Of a DNA stretch of 5,744 nucleotides, positions 1 through 5,744 are shown piece after piece. Both the position numbers and the translations under genes were made by a program. The stretch is from positions 1 to 5,744 of the forward strand of contig CAADWC010000141.1 of the NCBI GenBank assembly GCA_900752625.1, read 5' to 3'. Origin of the DNA: Oscillospiraceae bacterium (GTDB taxonomy: Bacteria; Bacillota; Clostridia; Oscillospirales; Ruminococcaceae). The notes beneath the pieces are model-generated. The model made no database searches and was not told the DNA's origin. It was given only the letters and a program-made list of their open reading frames with translations. The number at the start of each line of letters is the position of its first letter. Position 1 is the first letter of the stretch.

Positions 1-973
1 ACAGCTTTCAAAGCTGGGGGATACTATCTACGAGCTTAGGGAGCTGACGGCGGAGCTTGACCGGGGTTTAATGTGTCCGGCTTCTCAGCTTAACGCTCTC
101 AGGCGTGAGATATGCTCCGCTCTTGACGAAAAAAGGTATGAGTACTACACCAAGAAAACGGTGTTTAAGCAGGCTGATTCTGATATGATAAAGGCGGAAA
201 GGGTATATGCTCCCAAGATAAGGATTTCGGTTGCTGATTTAAGTCAGCTTTGTGCAACAAATATAAAAAAAGCGGAGCTTGTTATATGCTCTTTGGACGC
301 TTTGGAAAAAGGTTTGGCAGAGGGGCTTACGTATGATATTCCTACGGATAAGCTTGCGGCTGAAATGCCTCGCTTTACCTTTGATGAGGAAAAGGATTTT
401 GCACGGCTGAAAGTTCTCCGGGAGCGGGGCGTAGCGCATATGGTCTGTACAAATTATGCTCATATTTCAATGGGCAGAGAGCTTGGAATGACCATGCACG
501 GAGGTTTCGGACTGAACGTTACCAATTCCATGGCTCTTGGGGAGCTGAAAAGGCTGGGCCTCAGCGACTGCACTGCTTCATTTGAGCTTAAAATCGGTCA
601 GATAAACGCGCTCGGCGGACAGCTCCCATTTGGAATAATATGCTATGGACGGCTTCCTCTTATGCTTACTGTAAACTGTCCCATACGTCAGGCGTCTGGC
701 TGCAAAAACTGCGCCGGCTCAGTCAGGGACAGAACGGGCAGGATTTTTCCCGTTAAATGCTCCCGTGAGCAAGGATATACCGAGATTCTCAATTCCGATA
801 TCCTTTATATGGGGGACAGACTTGAGGAATTTAAGACTGCGGCTTTCGTTCAGCTGGATTTCTACGACGAATCTTCGGAACAGATAGAAAAAATAATCGG
901 ATGCGTTGAGAACAGAAGCGGCTGCGGTATTGATAAAATAACCAGAGGACTTTATTACAGAGGGGTATTGTAA
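1..973 (+). CDS. U32-family protein with DUF3656-type region, RlhA-like (C-terminal part, 5' end outside window)
   Basis: The reading frame is open from the left edge. The 23 codons before the first ATG (71) read as conserved family sequence (LSKLGDTIYELRELTAELDRG, then PASQLNALRRE), so 71 is not the real start and the gene begins upstream. The 'KLG-T' block followed by 'P-S-LN-LRRE' is typical of the end of the DUF3656 region in long U32 proteins. The C-terminal part carries the usual 'YGRLPLMLT-NCP', 'DRTGRIFPVKC' and 'ILNSDILYMGDR' blocks. Four cysteines (codons at 677, 701, 710 and 758) form a cluster. U32 relatives UbiU and UbiV bind a 4Fe-4S cluster, so a metal site here is plausible but inferred. 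E. coli RlhA, which has the same architecture, is needed for hydroxylation of a 23S rRNA cytidine. The label 'peptidase' is historical and proteolysis is not implied. The stop TAA at 971-973 lies 29 bp before dut. The family call is firm; the RNA-modification role is inferred. Confidence 0.9.
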   Translation, partial: QLSKLGDTIYELRELTAELDRGLMCPASQLNALRREICSALDEKRYEYYTKKTVFKQADSDMIKAERVYAPKIRISVADLSQLCATNIKKAELVICSLDALEKGLAEGLTYDIPTDKLAAEMPRFTFDEEKDFARLKVLRERGVAHMVCTNYAHISMGRELGMTMHGGFGLNVTNSMALGELKRLGLSDCTASFELKIGQINALGGQLPFGIICYGRLPLMLTVNCPIRQASGCKNCAGSVRDRTGRIFPVKCSREQGYTEILNSDILYMGDRLEEFKTAAFVQLDFYDESSEQIEKIIGCVENRSGCGIDKITRGLYYRGVL

Positions 974-1002
974 ACAAGCGATCAGGCTGCAGGAGTTGTC
1001 AT

Positions 1003-1440
1003 ATGAAACTGTTGATAAAAAAACTGAAAGAAAACGCCGTTTTGCCCAAAAGGGCGACCGCCGGAAGCGCAGGATACGATTTGTCGGCTTGTCTTGACGG
1101 ACCGCTGGAGGTAAAAGCGGGTGAAACCGTAAAAATACCTACAGGGCTTTGCGCCGAGATATGCGGAGAGGAAAAATGCGTTCTGCTTATTTTTGCAAGA
1201 TCGTCGCTGGCGACAAGGTTCGGGCTTGCTCCCGCAAACTGCGTGGGGGTTGTGGATACCGACTACAGAGGAGAGATAATGGTACCCATGCGCAATCATT
1301 CGGACAATGATTATACTGTTACGCCGGGAGAACGTGTGGCGCAGCTTGTAATTACTCCTGTTTTTACGCCGGAAGTTCAGGAGACCGATGAACTGAGCGA
1401 TACCGCAAGAGGAAAGGGAGGCTTCGGTTCCACCAACTGA
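1003..1440 (+). CDS. dut: dUTP diphosphatase (dUTPase), trimeric type
   Basis: This cytosolic enzyme hydrolyses dUTP to dUMP and pyrophosphate, keeping uracil out of DNA and supplying dUMP for thymidylate synthesis. At 145 residues it has the normal length of the homotrimeric family, and all five motifs are present in order: AGYDLSA (23-29), ARSSLATRFGL (65-75), GVVDTDYRGE (82-91), GERVAQLV (109-116) and the C-terminal RGKGGFGSTN (136-145). D85 in motif 3 corresponds to the catalytic aspartate and Y88 to the tyrosine that excludes ribose. Motif 2 begins with Ala where Pro or Gly is more usual, a minor variation. The start ATG at 1003 is supported by AGGAG at 991-995 with a 7-nt spacer. The gene follows the U32 gene by 29 bp and is probably in the same transcript. 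The intact motif 5 arm suggests an active enzyme. Confidence 0.97.
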   Translation: MKLLIKKLKENAVLPKRATAGSAGYDLSACLDGPLEVKAGETVKIPTGLCAEICGEEKCVLLIFARSSLATRFGLAPANCVGVVDTDYRGEIMVPMRNHSDNDYTVTPGERVAQLVITPVFTPEVQETDELSDTARGKGGFGSTN

Positions 1441-1444
1441 ATTT

Positions 1445-1484
1445 GCGGCGCCGTCCGGTTTTCCGGAAAAAATGACGGCGCTGT
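1445..1484 (+). other. GC-rich hairpin between dut and the amidohydrolase gene
   Basis: GCGCCGTC (1448-1455) pairs perfectly with GACGGCGC (1474-1481). With G-U pairs the stem extends to 1445/1484, giving about 11 pairs. Inside it, TCCGG-TTTT-CCGGA (1454-1467) can form a second small hairpin. It starts five nucleotides after the dut stop codon. No U-run follows the stem, so it does not look like a standard intrinsic terminator. It may instead be an RNA-stabilising, processing or weak attenuating element. The pairing is seen directly; the role is inference. Confidence 0.5.
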
Positions 1485-1526
1485 CGGTCCTGCCGGATAA
1501 GGGAAATTGATGAAGGAGCTGCATAA

Positions 1527-2678
1527 ATGACAATATACAACATAAGAATATATACCCAGAATAAAAACAGGGATATAATCGAAAACGGATATATAAGCTT
1601 TGAAAACGGAGTTATTACAAAGGTATGCGCAGGAGTATATGAGAAAATATCCGACGGGGATATCGACGGAGAGGGAAGGACTCTTTACCCCGGATTTATC
1701 GATGCTCATACTCACCTTGGACTTACCACCAACGGAGTCGGAATGGAAAGCGAGGATTTCAACGAGGAAAGCGAGCCGGTTTCTCCTCAGTTGAGGATAT
1801 GCGACGGGATAAATCCTATGGACGCGAGCTTTGCTGAGGCGGTAAAGGCGGGAATAACCGCGGCGGTCATCTCTCCCGGGTCGATGAATCCGGTAGCCGG
1901 GGATATCGTTGCGGTGTCTACGGTAGGAAAACGCATAGACAAAATGGTCCTGAGGACGGTGGGAATGAAATTCGCTCTGGGTGAAAATCCGAAAATGACC
2001 TATATGAACCGCGATGAAACGCCCTGTACCAGAATGGCGATAGCCTCGATGATACGGGAAGCTCTTGCAAAAGCCAGGAGGTATATGGAAGATAAGGAAA
2101 ACGCCGAGGAAAACGGCGACGATCCTCCGGAATACGATATAAAGTCGGAGGCGCTGATCCCTTTGCTGAAAGGAAAGGTCAAGGCGCATTTTCATTGTCA
2201 CAGAGCGGACGATATTTTTACTGCAATAAGGCTTGCAAAGGAATTCAAGCTCGATTATGCGCTTATTCACTGTACCGACGGACATCTTATCGCCGACGAG
2301 CTTGCGGAGGAAAAGGCATGTGCGGTCGTAGGTCCGGTAATGTGCGACGCCTGCAAGCCGGAGCTTGCCAATATAACGCCGAAAAATGCGGGGATAATGG
2401 CAGATGCCGGTGTGAAAACGGCTGTATGTACCGATCATTCGGAAACGCCGGTGCAGTATCTTCCGCTGACCGTAGGCATATGCATAAAGCACGGTCTTAG
2501 TTTTCAGCAGGCTGTAGACAGCATTACGGTAAATGCGGCAGAGATAGCCGGAATAGAGGATATCGCAGGCTCTCTGGAGATCGGAAAGCGGGCGGATATG
2601 GTTCTGTTTGGAGAAAGTCCGTTCGAGGTAATGTCAAGTCCGTCGGCAGTATTTGTCGGCGGAAGCAAAATAGTATGA
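1527..2678 (+). CDS. Metal-dependent amidohydrolase, imidazolonepropionase-related (COG1228-like), substrate unknown
   Basis: This 383-residue protein has the amidohydrolase superfamily layout: a small N-terminal beta sandwich (about 1-53), a metal-binding TIM barrel, and a return to the sandwich at the C-terminus (GSLEIGKRADMVLF, about 348-361). The metal motif HTH is at 61-63 after 'YPGFIDA'. Further candidate ligands are the histidines in HFHCHRADDI (221-230), H248 in LIHCTDGH, and D303 in CTDHSETP, where the barrel's final Asp is expected. There is no signal peptide, so it is probably cytosolic. Similarity is to the HutI-related group that also includes dipeptidase-like enzymes, but no histidine-degradation genes are nearby and HutI itself is unlikely. 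An acidic stretch (about 188-207) precedes the 'KAHFHCH' strand and looks like a surface insertion. The start at 1527 has AAGGAG at 1513-1518 with an 8-nt spacer. The stop lies 13 bp before the thioesterase start. Superfamily certain; reaction unknown. Confidence 0.88.
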   Translation: MTIYNIRIYTQNKNRDIIENGYISFENGVITKVCAGVYEKISDGDIDGEGRTLYPGFIDAHTHLGLTTNGVGMESEDFNEESEPVSPQLRICDGINPMDASFAEAVKAGITAAVISPGSMNPVAGDIVAVSTVGKRIDKMVLRTVGMKFALGENPKMTYMNRDETPCTRMAIASMIREALAKARRYMEDKENAEENGDDPPEYDIKSEALIPLLKGKVKAHFHCHRADDIFTAIRLAKEFKLDYALIHCTDGHLIADELAEEKACAVVGPVMCDACKPELANITPKNAGIMADAGVKTAVCTDHSETPVQYLPLTVGICIKHGLSFQQAVDSITVNAAEIAGIEDIAGSLEIGKRADMVLFGESPFEVMSSPSAVFVGGSKIV

Positions 2679-2691
2679 GTGGAGACAGCTT

Positions 2692-3405
2692 ATGATATTC
2701 AGCGAAACGTATATACCGCAAGTTGAGGATTTTGACAGAAGCGGAAAGCTTTCTCCCGACGCGGTATTGAGAATATTTGAAAATATCGGAAGTCATCATT
2801 CCGACAGCGTAAACGACGGCATTATACAGGGAAGCAGTAACGGTATAGCGTGGATATTTGCGGATTGGCGCGTCAGGATGATCCGACGTCCGGGATATTG
2901 CAGAAGATTTGAAGTTTCCACATGGGCAAGGGGAAAGGCGCAGAAAAGCCAGGTGAACCGTGATTTTGTTCTTTATAACGGGGAAAGCGTTTGTGCGATA
3001 GGCTGTGCAAGATTTGTTCTGGTTGACCTTAACAGCGGCAGACCTACGGGAATAAGCGAGGAACTGATGAAAGCGTATGACCCGGAAGAAAAAGACGTTT
3101 TCGGCGACAGACCGATTCGTCTGCGTGAGCCTAAGACCTACGAATATGAGCGTGGATTGGCGATAAGGCGCAGCGATATCGACTTTAACGGACATGTTCA
3201 CAATATATGCTATCTTAATTATGCAATGGAGGCGCTGCCGGAGGATGTGTACAAGCGCGGCGATTTTACGGAATTTCGTATTGTCTACAAAAGTCCGCTG
3301 ACCGAGGGTATGGATATAGTTCTTAAGTATCATGCAGAGGATAAAAAACATATCGTAGGCATATACGGTTCGGGAGAATTCAAGGCTGCGGCGGAGTTTT
3401 TCTGA
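2692..3405 (+). CDS. Acyl-ACP thioesterase, FatA/FatB-like (PF01643 type)
   Basis: The 237-residue protein is the right size for a bacterial acyl-ACP thioesterase with two hotdog folds in tandem. The first repeat carries 'GIAWIFADWRVRMIRRPGY' then 'FEVSTWARG' (about 51-81), matching the family's 'W---R--v-i-r-P--g--i-v-TW-rg' pattern. The second begins about 155 and holds SDIDFNGHVHNICYLNY (161-177). D164, N166 and H168 match the Asp-x-Asn-x-His active-site set of plant FatB, while the more usual HVNN is HVHN here. The enzyme would release free fatty acids from acyl-ACP in the cytosol; chain-length preference cannot be read from sequence. The downstream Glu/Cys pair of plant enzymes aligns roughly with the SPL of YKSPL (199-203), so that part of the active site may differ. 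The start at 2692 has GGAG at 2681-2684 with a 7-nt spacer. It is tightly linked to the amidohydrolase gene, so co-translation is likely. Confidence 0.88.
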   Translation: MIFSETYIPQVEDFDRSGKLSPDAVLRIFENIGSHHSDSVNDGIIQGSSNGIAWIFADWRVRMIRRPGYCRRFEVSTWARGKAQKSQVNRDFVLYNGESVCAIGCARFVLVDLNSGRPTGISEELMKAYDPEEKDVFGDRPIRLREPKTYEYERGLAIRRSDIDFNGHVHNICYLNYAMEALPEDVYKRGDFTEFRIVYKSPLTEGMDIVLKYHAEDKKHIVGIYGSGEFKAAAEFF

Positions 3406-3438
3406 CGGCGAGAGTTTAGTATAAAAGGAGAATCTGAA

Positions 3439-4281
3439 ATGCGTGAAATAAACGTAAGAGAAATTGAAAATGCGGTAAAAGAGCTTTGCATCAAGGCTAA
3501 TCTTTATCTTCCCAAAGACATGGAGGAATGTATCGGCCGAGGCGCCGAAGCCGAGAAGTCTCCTGTGGGCAGGAACGTATTTGACGATATAATTGAAAAT
3601 ATAAGGGTTGCAAAGGAGCAGACCGTACCTATCTGCCAGGACTGCGGAATGGCGGTAATATTTATGGATATAGGTCAGGACGTGCATTTTACCGGAGGTC
3701 TGCTGTGCGACGCTGTAAACAGAGGCGTGGCGAGAGGCTATACCGAGGGCAGACTGCGCTGTTCGGTGGTAAGCGACCCCCTTGAAAGAGTCAACACCGG
3801 CGACAATACCCCGGCGGTTGTCCATACAAGGATCGTGGAGGGGGAGCAGGTTTCTATAACCGTAGCTCCCAAGGGCTTCGGAAGCGAGAATATGTCGCAG
3901 CTTAAAATGATGACTCCGTCCGTAACTGCCGATGAGATAGTGGACTGGGTGGCAGATGTATGCGCAACGGCAGGTTCAAATCCGTGTCCTCCCATCGTTA
4001 TCGGAGTAGGTATCGGGGGAGATTTTGAAAAGTGCGCTTACCTTGCAAAAAAAGCTCTCTGCCGAAGCGTAAGCATAAGAAATCCCAAGCCCCTTTATGC
4101 GGAGCTTGAGAAAAAAATGCTTGATAAGATAAACAAGCTGGGAATAGGTCCGCAGGGCTTCGGCGGAACCCAGACCTGTCTGGCGGTAAATATTGAAGAG
4201 GCTCCGACGCATATTGCGGGACTGCCCGTTTCGGTAAACGTAGGCTGTCATGTGACAAGACATGCCCATACCGTGCTATAG
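3439..4281 (+). CDS. fumA: Class I fumarate hydratase / L(+)-tartrate dehydratase-type alpha subunit
   Basis: The 280-residue protein matches the N-terminal (alpha) half of iron-sulfur hydro-lyases, which in many anaerobes are encoded as separate alpha and beta subunits. The three expected 4Fe-4S cysteines are visible: C66 in PICQDCG (64-70), C183 in GSNPCPP (179-185) and C270 in NVGCHVTRH (267-275). Other family blocks are NTGDNTPAVVHT (119-130), APKGFGSENMSQLKM (143-157) and GIGPQGFGGTQT (235-246). The complete enzyme interconverts fumarate and L-malate (or dehydrates tartrate), and is cytosolic and oxygen-sensitive. The alpha subunit binds the cluster, and the beta subunit (about 180 residues) is needed for activity. 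No beta gene follows; a convergent transporter gene overlaps the stop codon. The start at 3439 has AAGGAG at 3425-3430 with an 8-nt spacer. Subunit identity is clear. Fumarase versus tartrate dehydratase cannot be decided here, so the symbol is provisional. Confidence 0.92.
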   Translation: MREINVREIENAVKELCIKANLYLPKDMEECIGRGAEAEKSPVGRNVFDDIIENIRVAKEQTVPICQDCGMAVIFMDIGQDVHFTGGLLCDAVNRGVARGYTEGRLRCSVVSDPLERVNTGDNTPAVVHTRIVEGEQVSITVAPKGFGSENMSQLKMMTPSVTADEIVDWVADVCATAGSNPCPPIVIGVGIGGDFEKCAYLAKKALCRSVSIRNPKPLYAELEKKMLDKINKLGIGPQGFGGTQTCLAVNIEEAPTHIAGLPVSVNVGCHVTRHAHTVL

Positions 4282-4293
4282 GCTTTGTTTTTT
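4264..4293 (+). terminator. Possible weak intrinsic terminator for the + strand gene cluster
   Basis: GCC-C-ATA (4264-4270) can pair with TAT-A-GGC (4277-4283) around a six-base loop, with one C-A mismatch. The T-rich tract TTTGTTTTTT (4284-4293) follows at once. The stem includes the fumarase stop codon and the tract lies inside the 3' end of the opposing symporter gene. The T-run also encodes Lys/Gln-rich C-terminal residues on the - strand, so part of the signal may be coding-driven. The stem is short and imperfect. Confidence 0.35.
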
Positions 4294-5601
4294 GTGTTCG
4301 GTTATCGCTTCGTTTGACAGCAGCAGCAGGGCGGTCATATTGGGAATTGCCATAAGCCCGTTGAAAATATCGGATATTTCCCAAACCAGAGAAACGGAAG
4401 TCACGGCTCCCGCATATGCGCACAGAAGAAAAATTATTTTATAGAGCTTCGTTTTTTGTGGAAGCAGGTATTCCCATGATTTAAGGCCTATGAAAAACCA
4501 GCCGATTATAGTGGCGAAAGCAAAAAGCACGATGGAAATCCCTACGAATATCTCGCCGAAGGAGCCGAGTCCGCTTCCAAAAGCCTTGCAGATAACGTCC
4601 GCTCCTCCGTCGGCAACGTCGACGCCGCTGGTGAAAAGGGTCAGCGCGGTAAGGGTGCAGATAACCATCGTATCTATAAAGACTTCGGCCATGCCCCACG
4701 TTCCCTGAGTCTTAGGATCCTTTATCTTGCAGCTGCTGTGAACGGCTACGGTAGAGCCAAGTCCCGCTTCATTTGAAAATGCGCCTCTTTTAAGTCCTAC
4801 GACTACTGCTGAATTTACGAGAAAGCCTGAAAATCCTCCCGCTGCGGAACGGAAATTAAACGCTTCCCGGAAAATATCCTGCAATGCTGAGGGAAGATGA
4901 GCGCAGTTTCTGCATATAACTATTAATGAGCCTGCAATGTAAAACAGCGACATTAACGGAACGAGCCGCTCGGTAACCTTTCCCAGACGGCTGCCGCCGG
5001 AAATTGTAAACGCAGTAAGGACGACGACAGCGGCGGTGGTAAGCGGTACTGAAAGGGAGAAGCTTCCGCTGCAAACCGATATAATGGAATTGCTTTGGGC
5101 CATGCACCCCATTCCAAGGGAAGCAAGAGTGCAGCAAACGGCAAAAATTACGGCGAGCCATTTGGAATCAAGTCCCTTTTCCATATAGCTCATTGCGCCT
5201 TTTGTTTTGGAATTTGCGCAGTACTTTACGCCCAGAATGTTTTCGGTATAGGATAAAGCCATTCCGAAAAAAGCGGATATCCACAGCCAGAATATCGCTC
5301 CTCGCCCTCCGGCGGCGACGGCGGTCCCTACACCGGCTATGCTTCCCGTTCCTACTGTGGCGGCAAGAGCGGTTGAAAAGCCCTGAAGCTGTGAAAACGC
5401 GCCTTTGGCTTTGTCGGAGGCAGGATCGGAATTCTTTTTGAAAAGCGTTCCGATCGTGTTTCTGAAGATTTTTATGAGATGAAGCTGGGGAAAGCCCATT
5501 CTGACGGAAAGATATATTCCCGATGCAAGCATAAGTATCAGCACGGGATATCCCCAGATCAGAGAGGAAAGCTTCTGACATATCATGCTTATTCTGTCCA
5601 T
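4276..5601 (-). CDS. agcS: AGCS-family sodium:alanine/glycine symporter
   Basis: The 441-residue, highly hydrophobic protein has the normal length and motif order of the alanine or glycine:cation symporter family (PF01235) and is expected to be a polytopic inner-membrane protein that imports a small neutral amino acid with Na+. Landmarks are LIWGYPVLILMLASGIYLS (14-32), GTGSIAGVGTA (84-94), GGRGAIFWLWISAFFG (98-113, close to the family signature), RGAFSNEAGLGST (272-284), QGTWGMAEVFIDT (299-311) and DIFNGLMAIPN (411-421). Departures from the usual consensus are GTGSI for GTGNI and GWFFIGLKSWEYL (367-379) for the more common GWsYYGe type, so substrate range may differ. The ATG at 5601 is supported by AAAGGA (5614-5619) with a longish 12-nt spacer; Met6 would sit too far away. 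The 3' end overlaps the convergent fumarase gene by six bases. Family certain; substrate inferred. Confidence 0.95.
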   Translation of the reverse strand: MDRISMICQKLSSLIWGYPVLILMLASGIYLSVRMGFPQLHLIKIFRNTIGTLFKKNSDPASDKAKGAFSQLQGFSTALAATVGTGSIAGVGTAVAAGGRGAIFWLWISAFFGMALSYTENILGVKYCANSKTKGAMSYMEKGLDSKWLAVIFAVCCTLASLGMGCMAQSNSIISVCSGSFSLSVPLTTAAVVVLTAFTISGGSRLGKVTERLVPLMSLFYIAGSLIVICRNCAHLPSALQDIFREAFNFRSAAGGFSGFLVNSAVVVGLKRGAFSNEAGLGSTVAVHSSCKIKDPKTQGTWGMAEVFIDTMVICTLTALTLFTSGVDVADGGADVICKAFGSGLGSFGEIFVGISIVLFAFATIIGWFFIGLKSWEYLLPQKTKLYKIIFLLCAYAGAVTSVSLVWEISDIFNGLMAIPNMTALLLLSNEAITEHKKQSL

Positions 5602-5613
5602 TGATTGAATAAT

Positions 5614-5630
5614 TCCTTTCTTGATGAAAG
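5614..5630 (-). promoter_or_regulatory. agcS: Shine-Dalgarno of the symporter gene, overlapped by a small hairpin
   Basis: On the - strand AAAGGA (5614-5619) lies 12 nt before the ATG at 5601 and decides that start. The same bases form one arm of CTTTC-ATCAA-GAAAG (5616-5630), a 5-bp stem with a 5-nt loop that would cover four of the six Shine-Dalgarno bases. The stem is AU-rich and weak, so an effect on translation is only a possibility. Confidence 0.4.
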
Positions 5631-5732
5631 ACTGTCAGTTAATGATATGCCTGTCTTATGAGATTTATTACAGCGCAGTGCTTTATACCGCATGGCTGCC
5701 GCATAACGGCGGAAGCTTTTATCAGAAAGCCG

Positions 5733-5740
5733 AAAGGAGG
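5733..5740 (+). promoter_or_regulatory. Consensus Shine-Dalgarno for a gene starting past the right edge
   Basis: AAAGGAGG is a full anti-16S match and ends four bases before the window stops, so a + strand start codon is expected within a few bases outside the window. It is preceded by a small hairpin, GCTTT-TATCAG-AAAGC (5715-5730). The identity of the gene cannot be seen. Confidence 0.6.
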
Positions 5741-5744
5741 ATAT

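Larger units (their letters stand above)
5602..5744. promoter_or_regulatory. Probable divergent intergenic region with short repeats
   Basis: This 143-bp stretch separates the - strand symporter from a presumed + strand gene beyond the right edge, so it should hold promoters for both directions. No strong -35/-10 pair is visible. CCGCAT occurs twice (5688-5693 and 5699-5704), 11 bp apart or about one helical turn. GCCG-CATAA-CGGC (5698-5710) is a short inverted repeat overlapping the second copy. CTGTC occurs at 5632-5636 and 5651-5655. These could be regulator sites, but the repeats are short enough to arise by chance. No known riboswitch class is recognised. Confidence 0.4.

Noticed and set aside
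71..973. Treating the ATG at 71 as the start of a complete 300-residue protein.
   Set aside because: The open frame continues to the left edge, and the residues before 71 match conserved U32/DUF3656 sequence, so the gene is truncated by the window.
1377..2492. A - strand open frame (371 codons) opposite dut and the amidohydrolase.
   Set aside because: The conserved motifs on the + strand show which frame is real. The antisense product has no family resemblance or ribosome binding site.
2524..3825. A long - strand open frame (433 codons) opposite the amidohydrolase end, the thioesterase and the fumarase start.
   Set aside because: It is antisense to three well-supported genes and its translation is rich in Arg, Ser and Tyr with no recognisable domain. 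It is explained by the codon bias of the + strand genes.
4217..4230. CGGG-ACTG-CCCG followed by TTT, resembling a small terminator.
   Set aside because: It lies inside the fumarase coding sequence, with a 4-bp stem and only three T residues. It is explained by the codons.
5193..5441. A + strand frame of 82 codons inside the symporter gene.
   Set aside because: It is an Arg/Leu-rich shadow of the AGCS coding sequence with no domain.
5698..5744. Possible glycine riboswitch core, from GCCGAAAGGAGG near the right edge and the link to an amino-acid symporter.
   Set aside because: The GGAGAG-type element and the rest of the conserved core are missing, and it is on the opposite strand to the symporter. 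A Shine-Dalgarno explains the sequence.
1..5744. Signs of mobile elements, CRISPR arrays, tRNA/rRNA genes or a defence system.
   Set aside because: No transposase, integrase, terminal repeats, regularly spaced repeats or RNA-gene signatures were seen. All long conserved frames are housekeeping or transport genes.

Overview
The window looks like ordinary chromosome from a low-to-mid GC, Gram-positive anaerobe, most likely a Clostridia/Oscillospiraceae (Ruminococcus-like) bacterium. The support is strong AGGAG-type Shine-Dalgarno sites, heavy use of ATA (Ile) and AGA/AGG (Arg) codons, protein families that resemble Firmicutes versions, and an oxygen-sensitive class I (iron-sulfur) fumarase. No phage, IS element, CRISPR array, tRNA or rRNA gene is visible.

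Layout. Positions 1-4281 hold five genes on the + strand with short gaps (29, 86, 13 and 33 bp), so they are probably largely co-transcribed. In order they are: the C-terminal part of a U32-family (RlhA-like) protein cut by the left edge; a complete dUTPase (dut); a metal-dependent amidohydrolase of the imidazolonepropionase-related group with unknown substrate; a FatA-type acyl-ACP thioesterase; and a class I fumarase/tartrate dehydratase alpha subunit. A GC-rich hairpin without a U-tract sits in the dut-amidohydrolase gap. An AGCS-family sodium:amino acid symporter lies on the - strand at 4276-5601, facing the fumarase gene. The two genes overlap by six bases inside the palindrome CTATAG, which supplies the TAG stop codon on both strands. 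Positions 5602-5744 are the leader of the symporter gene. They also end in a consensus Shine-Dalgarno on the + strand, so a divergent gene probably begins just past the right edge.

How the genes work together. The + strand set mixes RNA modification (U32), nucleotide pool sanitation (dut), an unassigned hydrolase, fatty-acyl release from ACP, and a C4-dicarboxylate dehydratase subunit. It reads as a housekeeping cluster, not one pathway. The most notable points are the fumarase alpha subunit with no beta subunit beside it, the shared-palindrome stop overlap, and several departures from family motifs in the thioesterase and the symporter. I found no convincing evidence of a new multi-gene system.
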